A stretch of DNA of 64,000 bases, taken from contig NZ_FXZC01000004.1 in NCBI RefSeq assembly GCF_900169275.1, forward strand, positions 124,001-188,000, given 5' to 3'. The DNA is from Brevibacterium casei CIP 102111. GTDB lineage: Bacteria; Actinomycetota; Actinomycetes; Actinomycetales; Brevibacteriaceae. A program made the position numbers and the translations under genes. The notes under the pieces were generated by a model. The model was given only the letters and a program-made list of their open reading frames with translations, was not told the origin of the DNA and did no database searches. Numbering within the stretch: position 1 is the first letter of the stretch; each line of letters begins with the position of its first letter. Below, piece after piece: positions 45,309 to 53,684 of this stretch.

Positions 45309-46067
45309 ATGACTGCTGCATTCGAGACGCACCGCGCCCGGCTCGCCGAGGGTGCGGTCTACAACGGGCTGTGGATGATGACGGCGAGCCCGGAGCTCGC
45401 GACGATCGGAGCGGCGACGGGGTACGACTTCGTCTGCCTCGACCTCCAGCACGGGCTCACCCGCCCCTCCGACGTCGTTCGGCTCAGCGACGCGATCCGC
45501 GCGCACGGTTCGGCGCTCGTCACCGCCCGGGTCGCGGTCAACCGGTTCACGGAGATCGGGATGCTCGCCGACGCGGGCATCGAGGCGATCATCGTGCCCC
45601 TTGTCTCCGCGGTCGCCGACGCCGAGACGGCCGTCCGGGCGCTGGACTACCCGAGTCGCGGCGGCGACCGGTCGTGGGGCCCCACGGTCGAGTTCCTCAC
45701 CCGGGACATCAGGGACACCCGCGCCGAGCGCCCCCTCCTCTTCGTCATGATCGAGACCGCTGAGGGCCTCGAGACCGTCGAGGACATCTGCCGGGTCCCC
45801 GGAGTCGACGGGGTCTACGTCGGTCCGGCCGACCTCGCGTTCGCCGTCGGTGCCGTTCCCGGTCAGCCCAACGACGCCCACGCCGAGGCGCTCCTGCGCA
45901 TCCGGTCCGCCGCCGATGCCGCGGGCATCGTCCCGGGCATCCACTGCGGTGACGGGGCGGAGGCGAACCTCCGCCGGGATGAGGGGTACCGGTTCATCAC
46001 CTCGGCGCTCGACATAGGGGCGGCCGCCCGCGCGCTGCGGGCGGACCTCGACACCGCCCGCGCCTGA
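45309..46067 (+). CDS. HpcH/HpaI-type aldolase/citrate lyase family protein
   Basis: A 252-residue class II (metal-dependent) aldolase of the HpaI group, which cleaves 4-hydroxy-2-oxo acids to pyruvate or another keto acid plus an aldehyde. Seen motifs include GYDFVCLDLQHGLT (base and phosphate-like loop), ARVAVN, the metal ligand Glu in LLFVMIETAEGLE, and GVYVGPADLAFAVG. No strong ribosome site is visible before the ATG. A GTG six codons upstream is an alternative. The convergent alcohol dehydrogenase ends two bases away. Confidence 0.85.
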   Translation: MTAAFETHRARLAEGAVYNGLWMMTASPELATIGAATGYDFVCLDLQHGLTRPSDVVRLSDAIRAHGSALVTARVAVNRFTEIGMLADAGIEAIIVPLVSAVADAETAVRALDYPSRGGDRSWGPTVEFLTRDIRDTRAERPLLFVMIETAEGLETVEDICRVPGVDGVYVGPADLAFAVGAVPGQPNDAHAEALLRIRSAADAAGIVPGIHCGDGAEANLRRDEGYRFITSALDIGAAARALRADLDTARA

Positions 46068-46068
46068 C

Positions 46069-47178
46069 TCAGCCGTCGAGGTCGACGACGGTGCGCAGTC
46101 CCGGGGTGGGGTGCGCGAATTCGTCCGGGAGGTCGGCCGGGCGGATCGGGCCGCCGAGGATGTCGTCCCAGGGCATGGCCGCGCCGTCCCCGGCGAGGAA
46201 GTCGACCGCCTGCCTCAGGTGCCGCGGTTCGTAGTTGTGGACCCCGGTGATCGTGCGCCAGCCGCGGACGATGTGCTCGGGGTCGAGGGTCACATGCGGG
46301 CCGGGGGAGACGCTGCCGGCGAGGACGGCCGTGCCGCCGATGCCGATCGCATCGAGGCAGGCGCGCACCCCGGCTTCGGCACCGGAGAGTTCGAGGGAGA
46401 CGTCGACGTCGGCGGGCAGGTCGGCGGCCGCGGCGACGAGGGTGTCGGCACCGCTCGCCTCGGCGAGGCGGCGGCGTTCGGGTGCGGGGTCGAAGGCGAT
46501 GACCTCGGCGGCACCGCGGGACTTCGCGGCGGCGATGGCGATGAGCCCGAGCATCCCGATGCCGTTGACGAACACCCGGCGCCCGGACAGGTCGCCGGCG
46601 GCCTCGATCATCGCCATCACGGTGGCGACGGCGCAGCCGGCGGTCGCGGCGACGGCGTCGGGCACCGTGTCGGGGACCGCGGCGATCGCGACGCCTGCGG
46701 GCAGGACGATGTGGGAGGCGTACGTGCCCGAGAGCGCCCATCCGGTCTCGGTCGATTCGTGGCCGACCTTGGCGACCGACACGCATTTCGCGCTCAGGCC
46801 GCGACGGCAGTTGCGGCAGTCCCCGCACACCGCGGTGACGGCGAAGACGATGCGCTGCCCGACCGTGCGGTCGGCGGTCGTCGCCGCGATGACCCCGATG
46901 CCTTCGTGCCCGAGCACCGAGGGGCTCGGGGCGGGCCGGTGACCGGCGACGGTGTGCCGGTCGGAGCCGCAGACCGTCGCCGTGGTCAGGCGGACGAGCG
47001 TCTCTCCGGGAGCCAGGGGCGGAATCGGAAGCGATCGCGGTTCGAACCGGTCGCCACCGAGCCAGACGAGCGCCTCGGCGGTCGACGAGACTGCAGGGTC
47101 GCTGTCGGCGGTGCGGGTCGCGGTGCCGGTCGCACCGGAACCGGCAGGGTGGAGTTCGGGGCTGGAGAGGTCACTCAT
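46069..47178 (-). CDS. Zinc-dependent alcohol dehydrogenase
   Basis: A 369-residue medium-chain zinc dehydrogenase: Cys in ATVCGSDRHTVAGH, the GHEGIGV motif, a structural zinc lobe CGDCRNCRRGLSAKC, and the nucleotide-binding segment VNGIGMLGLIAIAAAKSRGA. The first 35 residues are a disordered extension. It resembles dehydrogenases found with phosphonate catabolism, but no phosphonate gene is near, so the substrate is open. A palindrome ACTTGT-ctac-ACAAGT lies 30 bases upstream. Confidence 0.83.
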   Translation of the reverse strand: MSDLSSPELHPAGSGATGTATRTADSDPAVSSTAEALVWLGGDRFEPRSLPIPPLAPGETLVRLTTATVCGSDRHTVAGHRPAPSPSVLGHEGIGVIAATTADRTVGQRIVFAVTAVCGDCRNCRRGLSAKCVSVAKVGHESTETGWALSGTYASHIVLPAGVAIAAVPDTVPDAVAATAGCAVATVMAMIEAAGDLSGRRVFVNGIGMLGLIAIAAAKSRGAAEVIAFDPAPERRRLAEASGADTLVAAAADLPADVDVSLELSGAEAGVRACLDAIGIGGTAVLAGSVSPGPHVTLDPEHIVRGWRTITGVHNYEPRHLRQAVDFLAGDGAAMPWDDILGGPIRPADLPDEFAHPTPGLRTVVDLDG

Positions 47179-47207
47179 AGGGGTCCAGTTGACCAGCCTC
47201 GGCGGGG

Positions 47208-47223
47208 ACTTGTCTACACAAGT
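47208..47223. promoter_or_regulatory. Palindromic operator upstream of the alcohol dehydrogenase
   Basis: ACTTGT and ACAAGT form a 6-bp inverted repeat around CTAC, 30 bases before the dehydrogenase start. The layout is GntR-like (TTGT-n6-ACAA class). Confidence 0.4.
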
Positions 47224-47274
47224 GGGGCGAGTTCACTCTCACGCCACGACGATTTCACTCGGACACCTGCGGGC

Positions 47275-47799
47275 TCATTCGGGAGAGAGCTCGGTGCGCC
47301 TCTCGATGAGGACCGTGTCTCGCCAGCGTCCCGCCAGCGGTCCGTAGGACATGCGGGCGATGCGTTCGCGGCGACCGACCGCGCGGAAGCCCGCGCGCTC
47401 ATGCAGGCGCAGGCTCGCCTCGTTCTCGGGGAAGACCGATGCCTGGATCGTCCAGATGCCCGACCGGTCGGCGAGGCTGACGAACGCGGCGAGCAGGCGG
47501 GTGCCGACCCCGCGGCCCTCGGAGTCGGGACGGACGTAGATCGAATGCTCGACGACGCCGCGGTAGACCGCTCGGGAGGAGACCGACGCGGCGGCGGCCC
47601 ACCCGAGGAGCGTCCCGTCAGCGTCGGCCGCGCCGAGCATGAGGTGCGGGTGCTTGGCGGCTGCGAAGGCGTCCCAGGTCTGCGGCGGCTCGGCTTCGAA
47701 CGTCGCGTGTCCGGTCGCGATTCCCTGCCGGTAGATGGCGTCGACGACAGGCCAGTCCGTGGCCGTCAGCGGCCGAAACGAGAGTGCGTCAGCGTTCAT
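47275..47799 (-). CDS. arsN1: GNAT acetyltransferase, ArsN1/phosphinothricin type
   Basis: A 174-residue GNAT enzyme of the phosphinothricin/arsinothricin acetyltransferase group: ATGHATFEAEPP, GWAAAASVSSRAVYRGVVEHSIYV, the acetyl-CoA loop RPDSEGRGVGTRLL, IWTIQASVFPENEASLRLHERAGF and the closing GRWRDTVLIERR. ArsN1 enzymes detoxify the organoarsenical antibiotic arsinothricin by N-acetylation. The ATG lies inside the end of the upstream arsenic-type ArsR gene (11-base overlap), which strongly supports an arsenic-linked role over plain herbicide resistance. Confidence 0.82.
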   Translation of the reverse strand: MNADALSFRPLTATDWPVVDAIYRQGIATGHATFEAEPPQTWDAFAAAKHPHLMLGAADADGTLLGWAAAASVSSRAVYRGVVEHSIYVRPDSEGRGVGTRLLAAFVSLADRSGIWTIQASVFPENEASLRLHERAGFRAVGRRERIARMSYGPLAGRWRDTVLIERRTELSPE

Positions 47800-48157
47800 G
47801 GTCTGGCTCTCGTCGGAAGAGAGCTTTCGCCGCCTCATCGAGGATGTCCGGAACGGGGCGATAGTAGGCCCAGCGCCCGCGCTGTTCGCGGGTGGCGAGC
47901 CCGGCGTCGACGAGGAGCTTCATGTGATGGGACACCGTCGGCTGGGACAGGCCGACGGGTTCGGTGAGGTCGCATGCGCACATCTCACCGGCGGGACTCG
48001 CAGTGATCATCGACAGGAGCTTCAGCCGTGTGGGGTCGCCGAGAGCCTTGAAGACCTTCGCGATCCGCTCGGCGTCGGCACCGTCGATCGGTGCGCACTC
48101 GGCGCAGCCGCGATCTGCTGGCGATTGGGTCTCGACATTAGCGGGCGTGGAGGACAT
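47789..48157 (-). CDS. arsR: Arsenic-responsive ArsR repressor
   Basis: A 122-residue ArsR/SmtB repressor. The DNA-binding helix region reads GEMCACDLTEPVGLSQPTVSHHMK. Cys60 and Cys62 form the CxC arsenite site, and two more cysteines (Cys18, Cys21) near the N-terminus may supply the third ligand. The ATG at 48157 is chosen; a GTG five codons upstream is possible. It overlaps the acetyltransferase gene and diverges from the flavoprotein gene across a region with the GACATATGTC palindrome. Confidence 0.87.
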   Translation of the reverse strand: MSSTPANVETQSPADRGCAECAPIDGADAERIAKVFKALGDPTRLKLLSMITASPAGEMCACDLTEPVGLSQPTVSHHMKLLVDAGLATREQRGRWAYYRPVPDILDEAAKALFRREPDHER

Positions 48158-48180
48158 GACCCCATTCTCCACAGCAGATT

Positions 48181-48202
48181 GACATATGTCGATATGTCGA
48201 TG
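48181..48202. promoter_or_regulatory. Candidate ArsR operator
   Basis: GACATATGTC (48181-48190) is a perfect 10-bp palindrome followed by a second ATATGTCGAT half (48192-48201). This AT-rich block sits between the divergent arsR and flavoprotein genes and fits an ArsR binding site. Confidence 0.6.
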
Positions 48203-48243
48203 AGGATCAAAACATCGAAGATCATCAATATGTGGAGATCGAA

Positions 48244-49515
48244 ATGAATCCTGTCGTCGTCATCGGTGCCGGCCCTCAGGGCCTCGCGGCTGCCGCCCAT
48301 CTGCTCGAGCGAGGAACGGAACTGCGGGTCCTCGAAGCGGGGGACTCTCCGGCGGCGGCGGTCGCCGAATGGGGGCACGTTCGGCTGTTCTCACCGTGGT
48401 CAGAGCTCACGGATGCAGCGGCCCGCCGCCTGCTCGCCCCCACGGGATGGAGCGTTCCCAAGCGGGGTTACCCGACCGGCGCCCAGTGGATCGAGACGTA
48501 CCTCCGCCCGCTCGCCGCCGTCATCGGGGATCGGATCGAGTACGGTGCGCGAGTGGTGGGTGTCGGCCGAAGGGGCCGGGATCTCTCCGTCGACGACAGA
48601 CGTGACGAGGCGCCGTTCGTCGTCCACGTTCGTCGAGGAGACGGCACCGAGGAGCGCATCGACGCAAGCGCGGTCATCGATGCATCGGGAACGTGGGGGC
48701 ACCCGAACCCCGCGGGCGCTGACGGTCTGCCCGCGCTCGGCGAGTCGGCGGCAGTCGCCTCCGGTCTCGTCGAGCATCGGATCCCGAGCATCGACGACGC
48801 GCGGCGGTGGGCCGGTGGCCGTGTCGTCGTGGTCGGCAACGGTCATTCGGCGGCCACGACGATCGGTCTGCTGGCCCGGATCGTGAAACGGGCACCTGAG
48901 ACGCGGGTGAGCTGGGTTCTGCGCAGGGGCGCGGTGGGGAACACCTTCGGCGGAGGAGACGCAGACGAGCTGCCGGAGCGGGGAGCATTGGGCCAACGCG
49001 CCAAGCGCGCCGTCGACGACGGGCTCGTCGACCTCGTCACCGGCTTCCGCACCGAGCGCATCGTCGTCTCCGGCGAGCGGGCGACGCTCATCGCTGAGGA
49101 CGGCCGGAGCCTCGCGCCTGCCGATCGCGTCATCGTACTCACGGGTTTCCGTCCCGATCTGTCCTTCCTCTCCGAGATCCGCCTTGATCTCGACATGCGG
49201 CTGCAGGCACCGGCGAAGGTCGCCGCTGAGGTCGATCCCAACGTGCACTCGTGCGGTTCGGTGCGTGCGACCGGAGCCGCCGACCTCGCCCATCCTGAAC
49301 CCGGTTTCTACATCGTCGGCGCGAAGTCGTACGGCCGAGCACCGACATTCCTCGCTCTCACCGGCTTCGAACAGGTGCGCAGCGTCGTCGCAGACATCGC
49401 CGGCGACCGGGAAGGCGCGGCCAGGGTCGATCTCATTCTGCCGGATACGGGGGTCTGCGGTGGTGCCGGGCTCTTCGACGTGCCCGAGGAGGCGAACACA
49501 GGCGGATCGTGCTGA
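48244..49515 (+). CDS. FAD-dependent oxidoreductase, ArsO-like
   Basis: A 423-residue flavoprotein monooxygenase/oxidoreductase: FAD motif VVIGAGPQGLAAAAHLL, a FSPWSELTD segment, the second nucleotide motif VVVVGNGHSAATTIGLLA, and VIVLTGFRPDLSFLSE. The C-terminus has cysteines in GVCGGAGLF and the final GGSC. Flavoproteins of this kind (ArsO) occur in actinobacterial ars clusters; their reaction is poorly known. GGAG lies before the ATG at 48244. Divergence from arsR supports arsenic control. Confidence 0.8.
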   Translation: MNPVVVIGAGPQGLAAAAHLLERGTELRVLEAGDSPAAAVAEWGHVRLFSPWSELTDAAARRLLAPTGWSVPKRGYPTGAQWIETYLRPLAAVIGDRIEYGARVVGVGRRGRDLSVDDRRDEAPFVVHVRRGDGTEERIDASAVIDASGTWGHPNPAGADGLPALGESAAVASGLVEHRIPSIDDARRWAGGRVVVVGNGHSAATTIGLLARIVKRAPETRVSWVLRRGAVGNTFGGGDADELPERGALGQRAKRAVDDGLVDLVTGFRTERIVVSGERATLIAEDGRSLAPADRVIVLTGFRPDLSFLSEIRLDLDMRLQAPAKVAAEVDPNVHSCGSVRATGAADLAHPEPGFYIVGAKSYGRAPTFLALTGFEQVRSVVADIAGDREGAARVDLILPDTGVCGGAGLFDVPEEANTGGSC

Positions 49516-49611
49516 ACGGGCAGCCCGCAGACCGTTCGTCTGGGGACGGTCGGCAACGCCTCCCGCTGACGCGACGGCTGTCCGCGTCGATGAGCTGAGT
49601 CGTGGTCGTCC

Positions 49612-50016
49612 TCAGCCGATCAGATCGTCGACGAGGGCCGCGACGCGACTTCTGATGGCGTCGCGGATCGGGCGGACGGCACCGATGTCCTGTCCGGCGG
49701 GGTCGTCGAGCTGCCAGTCCTCGTAGCGCTTGCCGGGGAAGATCGGGCATGCGTCTCCGCAGCCCATCGTGATGACCACATCGGAGGAACGCACATCGTC
49801 GGCGGCGAGAACGGTCGGTTCTTCGGCCGTGATGTCGATGCCCTCTTCGGCCATGGCCTCGACGGCGACGGGATTGAGGTGATCGGCAGGCATCGAGCCG
49901 GCAGAGCGGACCTCGATGCGGCCATCGGCCAGCTCGCGCAGGTATCCGGCGGCCATCTGGGAGCGACCGGCATTGTGGACGCAGACGAACAGGACGGACG
50001 GCTTCTCTTCGCTCAT
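49612..50016 (-). CDS. arsC: Arsenate reductase ArsC (low-molecular-weight phosphatase fold)
   Basis: A 134-residue arsenate reductase. The phosphate loop is Cys12-VHNAG-Arg18-S, and Cys86 and Cys90 lie in MGCGDACP. Actinobacterial enzymes of this sequence type use mycothiol and mycoredoxin as reductant, but a thioredoxin-coupled mechanism is possible given the extra cysteines. It is convergent with the flavoprotein gene. No arsenite efflux pump (ArsB or Acr3) is present in the window. Confidence 0.9.
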   Translation of the reverse strand: MSEEKPSVLFVCVHNAGRSQMAAGYLRELADGRIEVRSAGSMPADHLNPVAVEAMAEEGIDITAEEPTVLAADDVRSSDVVITMGCGDACPIFPGKRYEDWQLDDPAGQDIGAVRPIRDAIRSRVAALVDDLIG

Positions 50017-50062
50017 GGTCGAATTCTCTCAGAGACGAGCGGAGTCGGCGTATCGTGGCCCC

Positions 50063-50476
50063 ATGGCCCACCCGCAGATGTTCGATGCCGATGATTCCGT
50101 GCTCGCGTGGTTCCGGACGGTCGCGCTGAGCTTCCCCGAAGCGCAGGAGAAGGTCTCGCACGGTCGCCCGGCGTTCTTCACGACGAAGGTCTTCGCCTAC
50201 TTCGGCGCCGCGGAGAAGCACGTCACCGGGGAGATCGAACAGCATCCCCACGCCGTCCTCCTCCTGCTCGATCCGCTCGACGCCGAGGTGATGCTCGAGC
50301 GCGAGGACACGTTCGTCCCCATGTACCTCGGCCCCACCGGCTGGATCGGTCTCGACCTCGCCGACGTCGCCGAGGACGAGCTGCGCGATCTCCTCGCCGA
50401 CTCCTATCGCAGCACAGCCCCGGCCAGGCTCGCCCGGCTCATCGACGATGTCGCCGCGGACGAGGCCGAGTCGTAA
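50063..50476 (+). CDS. MmcQ/YjbR family protein
   Basis: A 137-residue YjbR/MmcQ-like protein (double-wing CyaY-like fold). Seen features are VLAWFRTVALSFPEAQEKVSHGRPAFFTTKVFAYFG, and WIGLDLADVAEDELRDLLADSYR near the end. Its molecular function is unknown; some members have been proposed to bind DNA. It diverges from arsC across a 46-base gap, and no clear ribosome site is visible before the ATG. Confidence 0.82.
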   Translation: MAHPQMFDADDSVLAWFRTVALSFPEAQEKVSHGRPAFFTTKVFAYFGAAEKHVTGEIEQHPHAVLLLLDPLDAEVMLEREDTFVPMYLGPTGWIGLDLADVAEDELRDLLADSYRSTAPARLARLIDDVAADEAES

Positions 50477-50488
50477 CCCGAGGACGCG

Positions 50489-50527
50489 GTCGGCGTCGAG
50501 TCCGTCGGCGCGTCGGCGTCGAGTCCG
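50489..50527. repeat. Short tandem repeat downstream of yjbR-like gene
   Basis: GTCGGCGTCGAGTCCG occurs at 50489-50504 and again at 50512-50527 (period 23). The rest of this 141-base gap holds one copy of the CCGCCTCGGCG motif at 50591. Confidence 0.5.
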
Positions 50528-50617
50528 AGGACTGAGGCCCGACCGACAGCACCCCACGGCAAGCCGACTTGGCCGCACCCCTGGTCCTCACCGCCTCGGC
50601 GGTCTTAGGGTGGAGTC

Positions 50618-51451
50618 ATGACTGCGATTCCCACTCTCGAACTCAACGACGGACGTCCGATCCCCGAGATCGGACTCGGCACGTATGCGATGACCGGCCC
50701 TGAGGGCGTCGAATCGGTCGCCGCCGGCATCGAGAGCGGCTACCGCCTCCTTGACACGGCCGTCAACTACGAGAACGAAAGGGAAGTCGGCCAGGCGATC
50801 GCGGAGAGCCCCGTCGACCGCGCCGACCTCTTCGTCACGAGCAAGATCCCCGGCCGCCACCACGGATTCGATGACGCGATCGCGAGCACCGAGGAATCGC
50901 TCGCCCGCCTCGGCCTCGACTACCTCGACCTCCACCTCATCCACTGGCCCAACCCGAGCGTCGGGAAGTACGTCGACACGTGGCGCGGACTCATCGAACT
51001 GCGCGACCGCGGGCTCGTCAAGTCCATCGGCGTCTCGAACTTCACCGCCGAGATGCTCACCGAACTCATCGAGAAGACCGGAGTCACCCCCGCGGTCAAC
51101 CAGGTCGAACTCCACCCCTACTTCCCGCAGACCGCGCTCGTCGACTTCCACAAATCGATCGGCGTCCAGACCGAATCGTGGTCCCCGCTCTACCGCGACG
51201 GCGGCCTCTTCGCCGAAGACCCCATCACCGAGGCAGCCCGGGCCCACGGCGTCGAACCGGCCCAGGTCGTCCTCCGCTGGCACACCCAGATCGGCAGCAT
51301 CCCGATCCCGAAGTCGGCGAATCCCGAACGGCAGCGGCAGAACGCCGACATCTTCGGCTTCGACCTCACCCCCGCCGAGGTGGCCGCGATCTCCGGTCTC
51401 GAGCGCGGCCGGATGAAGGACCGGGATCCGCTCTCCCACGAGGAGATGTGA
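50618..51451 (+). CDS. Aldo/keto reductase
   Basis: A 277-residue NADPH-dependent aldo-keto reductase with the full catalytic tetrad: Asp46 and Tyr51 (GYRLLDTAVNYENE), Lys76 (VTSKIPG) and His109 (DLHLIHWPNP). The cofactor region IPIPKSANPERQRQN near the C-terminus is canonical. It resembles 2,5-diketo-D-gluconate-reductase-type enzymes with broad carbonyl substrates. It stands alone and ends at a strong bidirectional hairpin. Confidence 0.9.
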   Translation: MTAIPTLELNDGRPIPEIGLGTYAMTGPEGVESVAAGIESGYRLLDTAVNYENEREVGQAIAESPVDRADLFVTSKIPGRHHGFDDAIASTEESLARLGLDYLDLHLIHWPNPSVGKYVDTWRGLIELRDRGLVKSIGVSNFTAEMLTELIEKTGVTPAVNQVELHPYFPQTALVDFHKSIGVQTESWSPLYRDGGLFAEDPITEAARAHGVEPAQVVLRWHTQIGSIPIPKSANPERQRQNADIFGFDLTPAEVAAISGLERGRMKDRDPLSHEEM

Positions 51452-51476
51452 GGCCCCGGGCCTCACTCAAGGCGCA

Positions 51477-51534
51477 GCGCGGATAGCCGGTGGTGCATCG
51501 TCGGCCATCCGCGCTACGCCTTGACCGAGCACCC
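51477..51534. terminator. Strong bidirectional terminator hairpin
   Basis: A 22-base arm (TCAAGGCG-C-AGCGCGGAT-A-GCC) pairs with its complement at 51513-51534 with only two mismatches, around a 14-base loop. It lies between the convergent aldo-keto reductase and tctA genes. Confidence 0.75.
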
Positions 51535-51554
51535 GGGCAGCTGGTGCAGCGGCC

Positions 51555-53072
51555 TCAGTGCGACACGGTCTCCCGGCGGCGGGCGTCCGCTCTCCGAGTC
51601 CGGAGGTTCCGGACCACCGCTCCGATGAGCGGGTAGGCGAGTGCGAAGAGTGCGGCCAGGGTGAGGATGAGCGAAAGCGGCTGCTGGAACATGATGAAGA
51701 GGTTCCCGTTGCCCAGCGCCGAGGTCTGCACGAGGTACTTCTCGAGCAGCGGACCGAGGACGAGTCCGAGGACGAACGGGGCGGCCGGGAAGTCGAAGCG
51801 CTTCATGAAGAAGCCGAGGAGCCCGGAGAAGAACACCACCCAGAGGGTGAACATGTTGTTGCCCAGGGCGAAGGCGCCGACGAAGCTCATCATGAGCACA
51901 ATCGGGTAGAGGAAGACGTAGGGGATCCGCAGGATCTGCGCGAACACCGGTGCCAGCGGCAGGTTGAGCACGAGCAGGATGAGGTTGCCGAAGAAGAAGC
52001 TCACGAGCAGACCCCAGACGATGTCGGGCTCCTGCTGGAAGAGCAGCGGTCCCGGCTGCAGTCCGAAGATGACGAAGGCACCGAGGAGGACGGCCGTCGT
52101 CCCGCTGCCGGGGATGCCGAGCGCGAGCGTCGGGATGAAGCTCGCGTTCGCGGCCGCGTTGTTCGCCGCCTCGGGTGCGGCGACCGCCTCCGGCGCGCCC
52201 TTGCCGATGAGGTGCTTGAACCGGCTCACCTGCTTCTCGACACCGTAGGCGAGGAACGTCGCGAGCGTCGCCCCGGCACCGGGCAGGACCCCGACGGTGA
52301 AGCCGAGACCGGTCCCGCGCACCGTCGACGGTGCCGCACGTCGCAGCTCCTCCTTCGTCACGAGCAGATCCCGGAAACGGGCGCGGATGGGCTTCTCCCC
52401 GCCTCGGCGGATCTGGTGGAGGACCTCACCGACGGCGAAGATGCCGATCATCACCGCGACGAAGTCGAGCCCCGAGAGGAGGTTGACGCTGCCGAAGGTG
52501 AAGCGGGCCGTGGAGAAGCCGGAGGCGACCCCGACCATCGACACGAGGAGCCCGGCGGCGGCCATGGTGATGCCGCGGAGGATGTTCTCCCCGGCGAACG
52601 AGACGATCGTCGCCATCCCGAGGAGGATGATCGCGAGGTTCTCGGCGGGGCCGAAGTTGAGTGCGAACCGTGCGATCGGCTGGGCCAAGGCGATGAGGGC
52701 GATGAGTGAGACGATGGCGGCGAAGAACGACGCGAGGGCGGAGATCGCGAGCGCCGCGCCGGCTCTGCCCTTCCGCGCCATCTGATAGCCGTCGATGGTG
52801 AGCACCACACTCGAGGAGTCCCCGGGTGTGGAGATGAGGATCGAGCTGATCGAGGACCCGTACTGGGATCCGTAGTAGATGCCGGCGAGCATGATGAGCG
52901 CGGTGACGGGATCGAAGGCGAGGGTGACCGGCAGGAGGATCGCGACACCCGTCGTCGATCCCAGCCCCGGCAGCAGGCCGATGACGGTGCCGAGCAGGAC
53001 GCCGACGAAGCACCAGAGCAGGTTCTCGGGGGTGACTGCGGTCTCCAGCCCGATCATGAGGTTGTCGAACAT
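51555..53072 (-). CDS. tctA: Tripartite tricarboxylate transporter large subunit TctA (second system)
   Basis: A 505-residue TctA permease with about 12 helices: GTVIGLLPGLGSTTGVAILLP, YYGSQYGSSISSILISTPGDSSSV, GVLPGAGATLATFLAY and APEAANNAAANASFIPTLALGIPGSGTTA. It differs clearly from the TctA at 42206, so the two transporters have different substrates. It is the last gene of a minus-strand unit tctC-pdxA-tctB-tctA, nine bases after tctB. Confidence 0.92.
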   Translation of the reverse strand: MFDNLMIGLETAVTPENLLWCFVGVLLGTVIGLLPGLGSTTGVAILLPVTLAFDPVTALIMLAGIYYGSQYGSSISSILISTPGDSSSVVLTIDGYQMARKGRAGAALAISALASFFAAIVSLIALIALAQPIARFALNFGPAENLAIILLGMATIVSFAGENILRGITMAAAGLLVSMVGVASGFSTARFTFGSVNLLSGLDFVAVMIGIFAVGEVLHQIRRGGEKPIRARFRDLLVTKEELRRAAPSTVRGTGLGFTVGVLPGAGATLATFLAYGVEKQVSRFKHLIGKGAPEAVAAPEAANNAAANASFIPTLALGIPGSGTTAVLLGAFVIFGLQPGPLLFQQEPDIVWGLLVSFFFGNLILLVLNLPLAPVFAQILRIPYVFLYPIVLMMSFVGAFALGNNMFTLWVVFFSGLLGFFMKRFDFPAAPFVLGLVLGPLLEKYLVQTSALGNGNLFIMFQQPLSLILTLAALFALAYPLIGAVVRNLRTRRADARRRETVSH

Positions 53073-53081
53073 GGGAACTCC

Positions 53082-53684
53082 TCAGACGAGGCCGAGCATC
53101 CCGGTCGGCAGGGGGACCGAGAGGACGAGGCCGAAGACGATGTAGACGAAGACTGCCGCACCGATCGTCGCCAGGGCGGAGACCCACCACTTCTGCTTCT
53201 CCACGACGAGGAGGAGGAAGAGGATGGCCCCCGAGAGCGCGATGATGAGCCCGAGGACGGGCACGAGCGCGAGCGCAATGCCGAAGGTGAGGAAGATGAC
53301 GAAGGGCGCGCGGTTGCGCTGCCTCTCCGTGCGGCCGAAGGTGTCTACGGCCTCCCCGTCGGCGGAGACGGCATCGGAGGCGGCGTCGATCGACTCCGCG
53401 GCGGTGGCCTCGATGTCCTCGACCGCTGACATGATCCGTCCGCCCGAGGTGCCGACACTGGCGAAGAAGAGACGGAAGATCTCCGCCACCGAGGCGAGGA
53501 AGATGAACCCACCGGTGAGGAAGGGAAGCATGCCCGGACCGACCTGGCCGCCCTCGACGGTGAGCCCGTACCCGAGCCCCATGATCGCGGCCACCGCGCC
53601 GACGATGCCGAGGATCGCCGTGCCGATGACGTCGGAGACCTCGGGTCGGTTCCGCGGAGGGGTCCGCTCCGCCACCGTGCTCAT
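53082..53684 (-). CDS. tctB: Tripartite tricarboxylate transporter small subunit TctB (second system)
   Basis: A 200-residue TctB subunit with four predicted helices. It is recognised by GTAILGIVGAVAAIMGLGYGL, then GGQVGPGMLPFLTGGFIFLASVAEI, and by a long acidic loop between the helix pairs (about residues 85-120). The start overlaps the pdxA-like stop (ATGA), tying its translation to that enzyme. Confidence 0.85.
   Translation of the reverse strand: MSTVAERTPPRNRPEVSDVIGTAILGIVGAVAAIMGLGYGLTVEGGQVGPGMLPFLTGGFIFLASVAEIFRLFFASVGTSGGRIMSAVEDIEATAAESIDAASDAVSADGEAVDTFGRTERQRNRAPFVIFLTFGIALALVPVLGLIIALSGAILFLLLVVEKQKWWVSALATIGAAVFVYIVFGLVLSVPLPTGMLGLV

Noticed and set aside
47039-47048. GGTTCGAACC resembling a tRNA T-loop
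   Set aside because: It lies within the coding sequence of the zinc alcohol dehydrogenase and has no flanking acceptor, D or anticodon arms.
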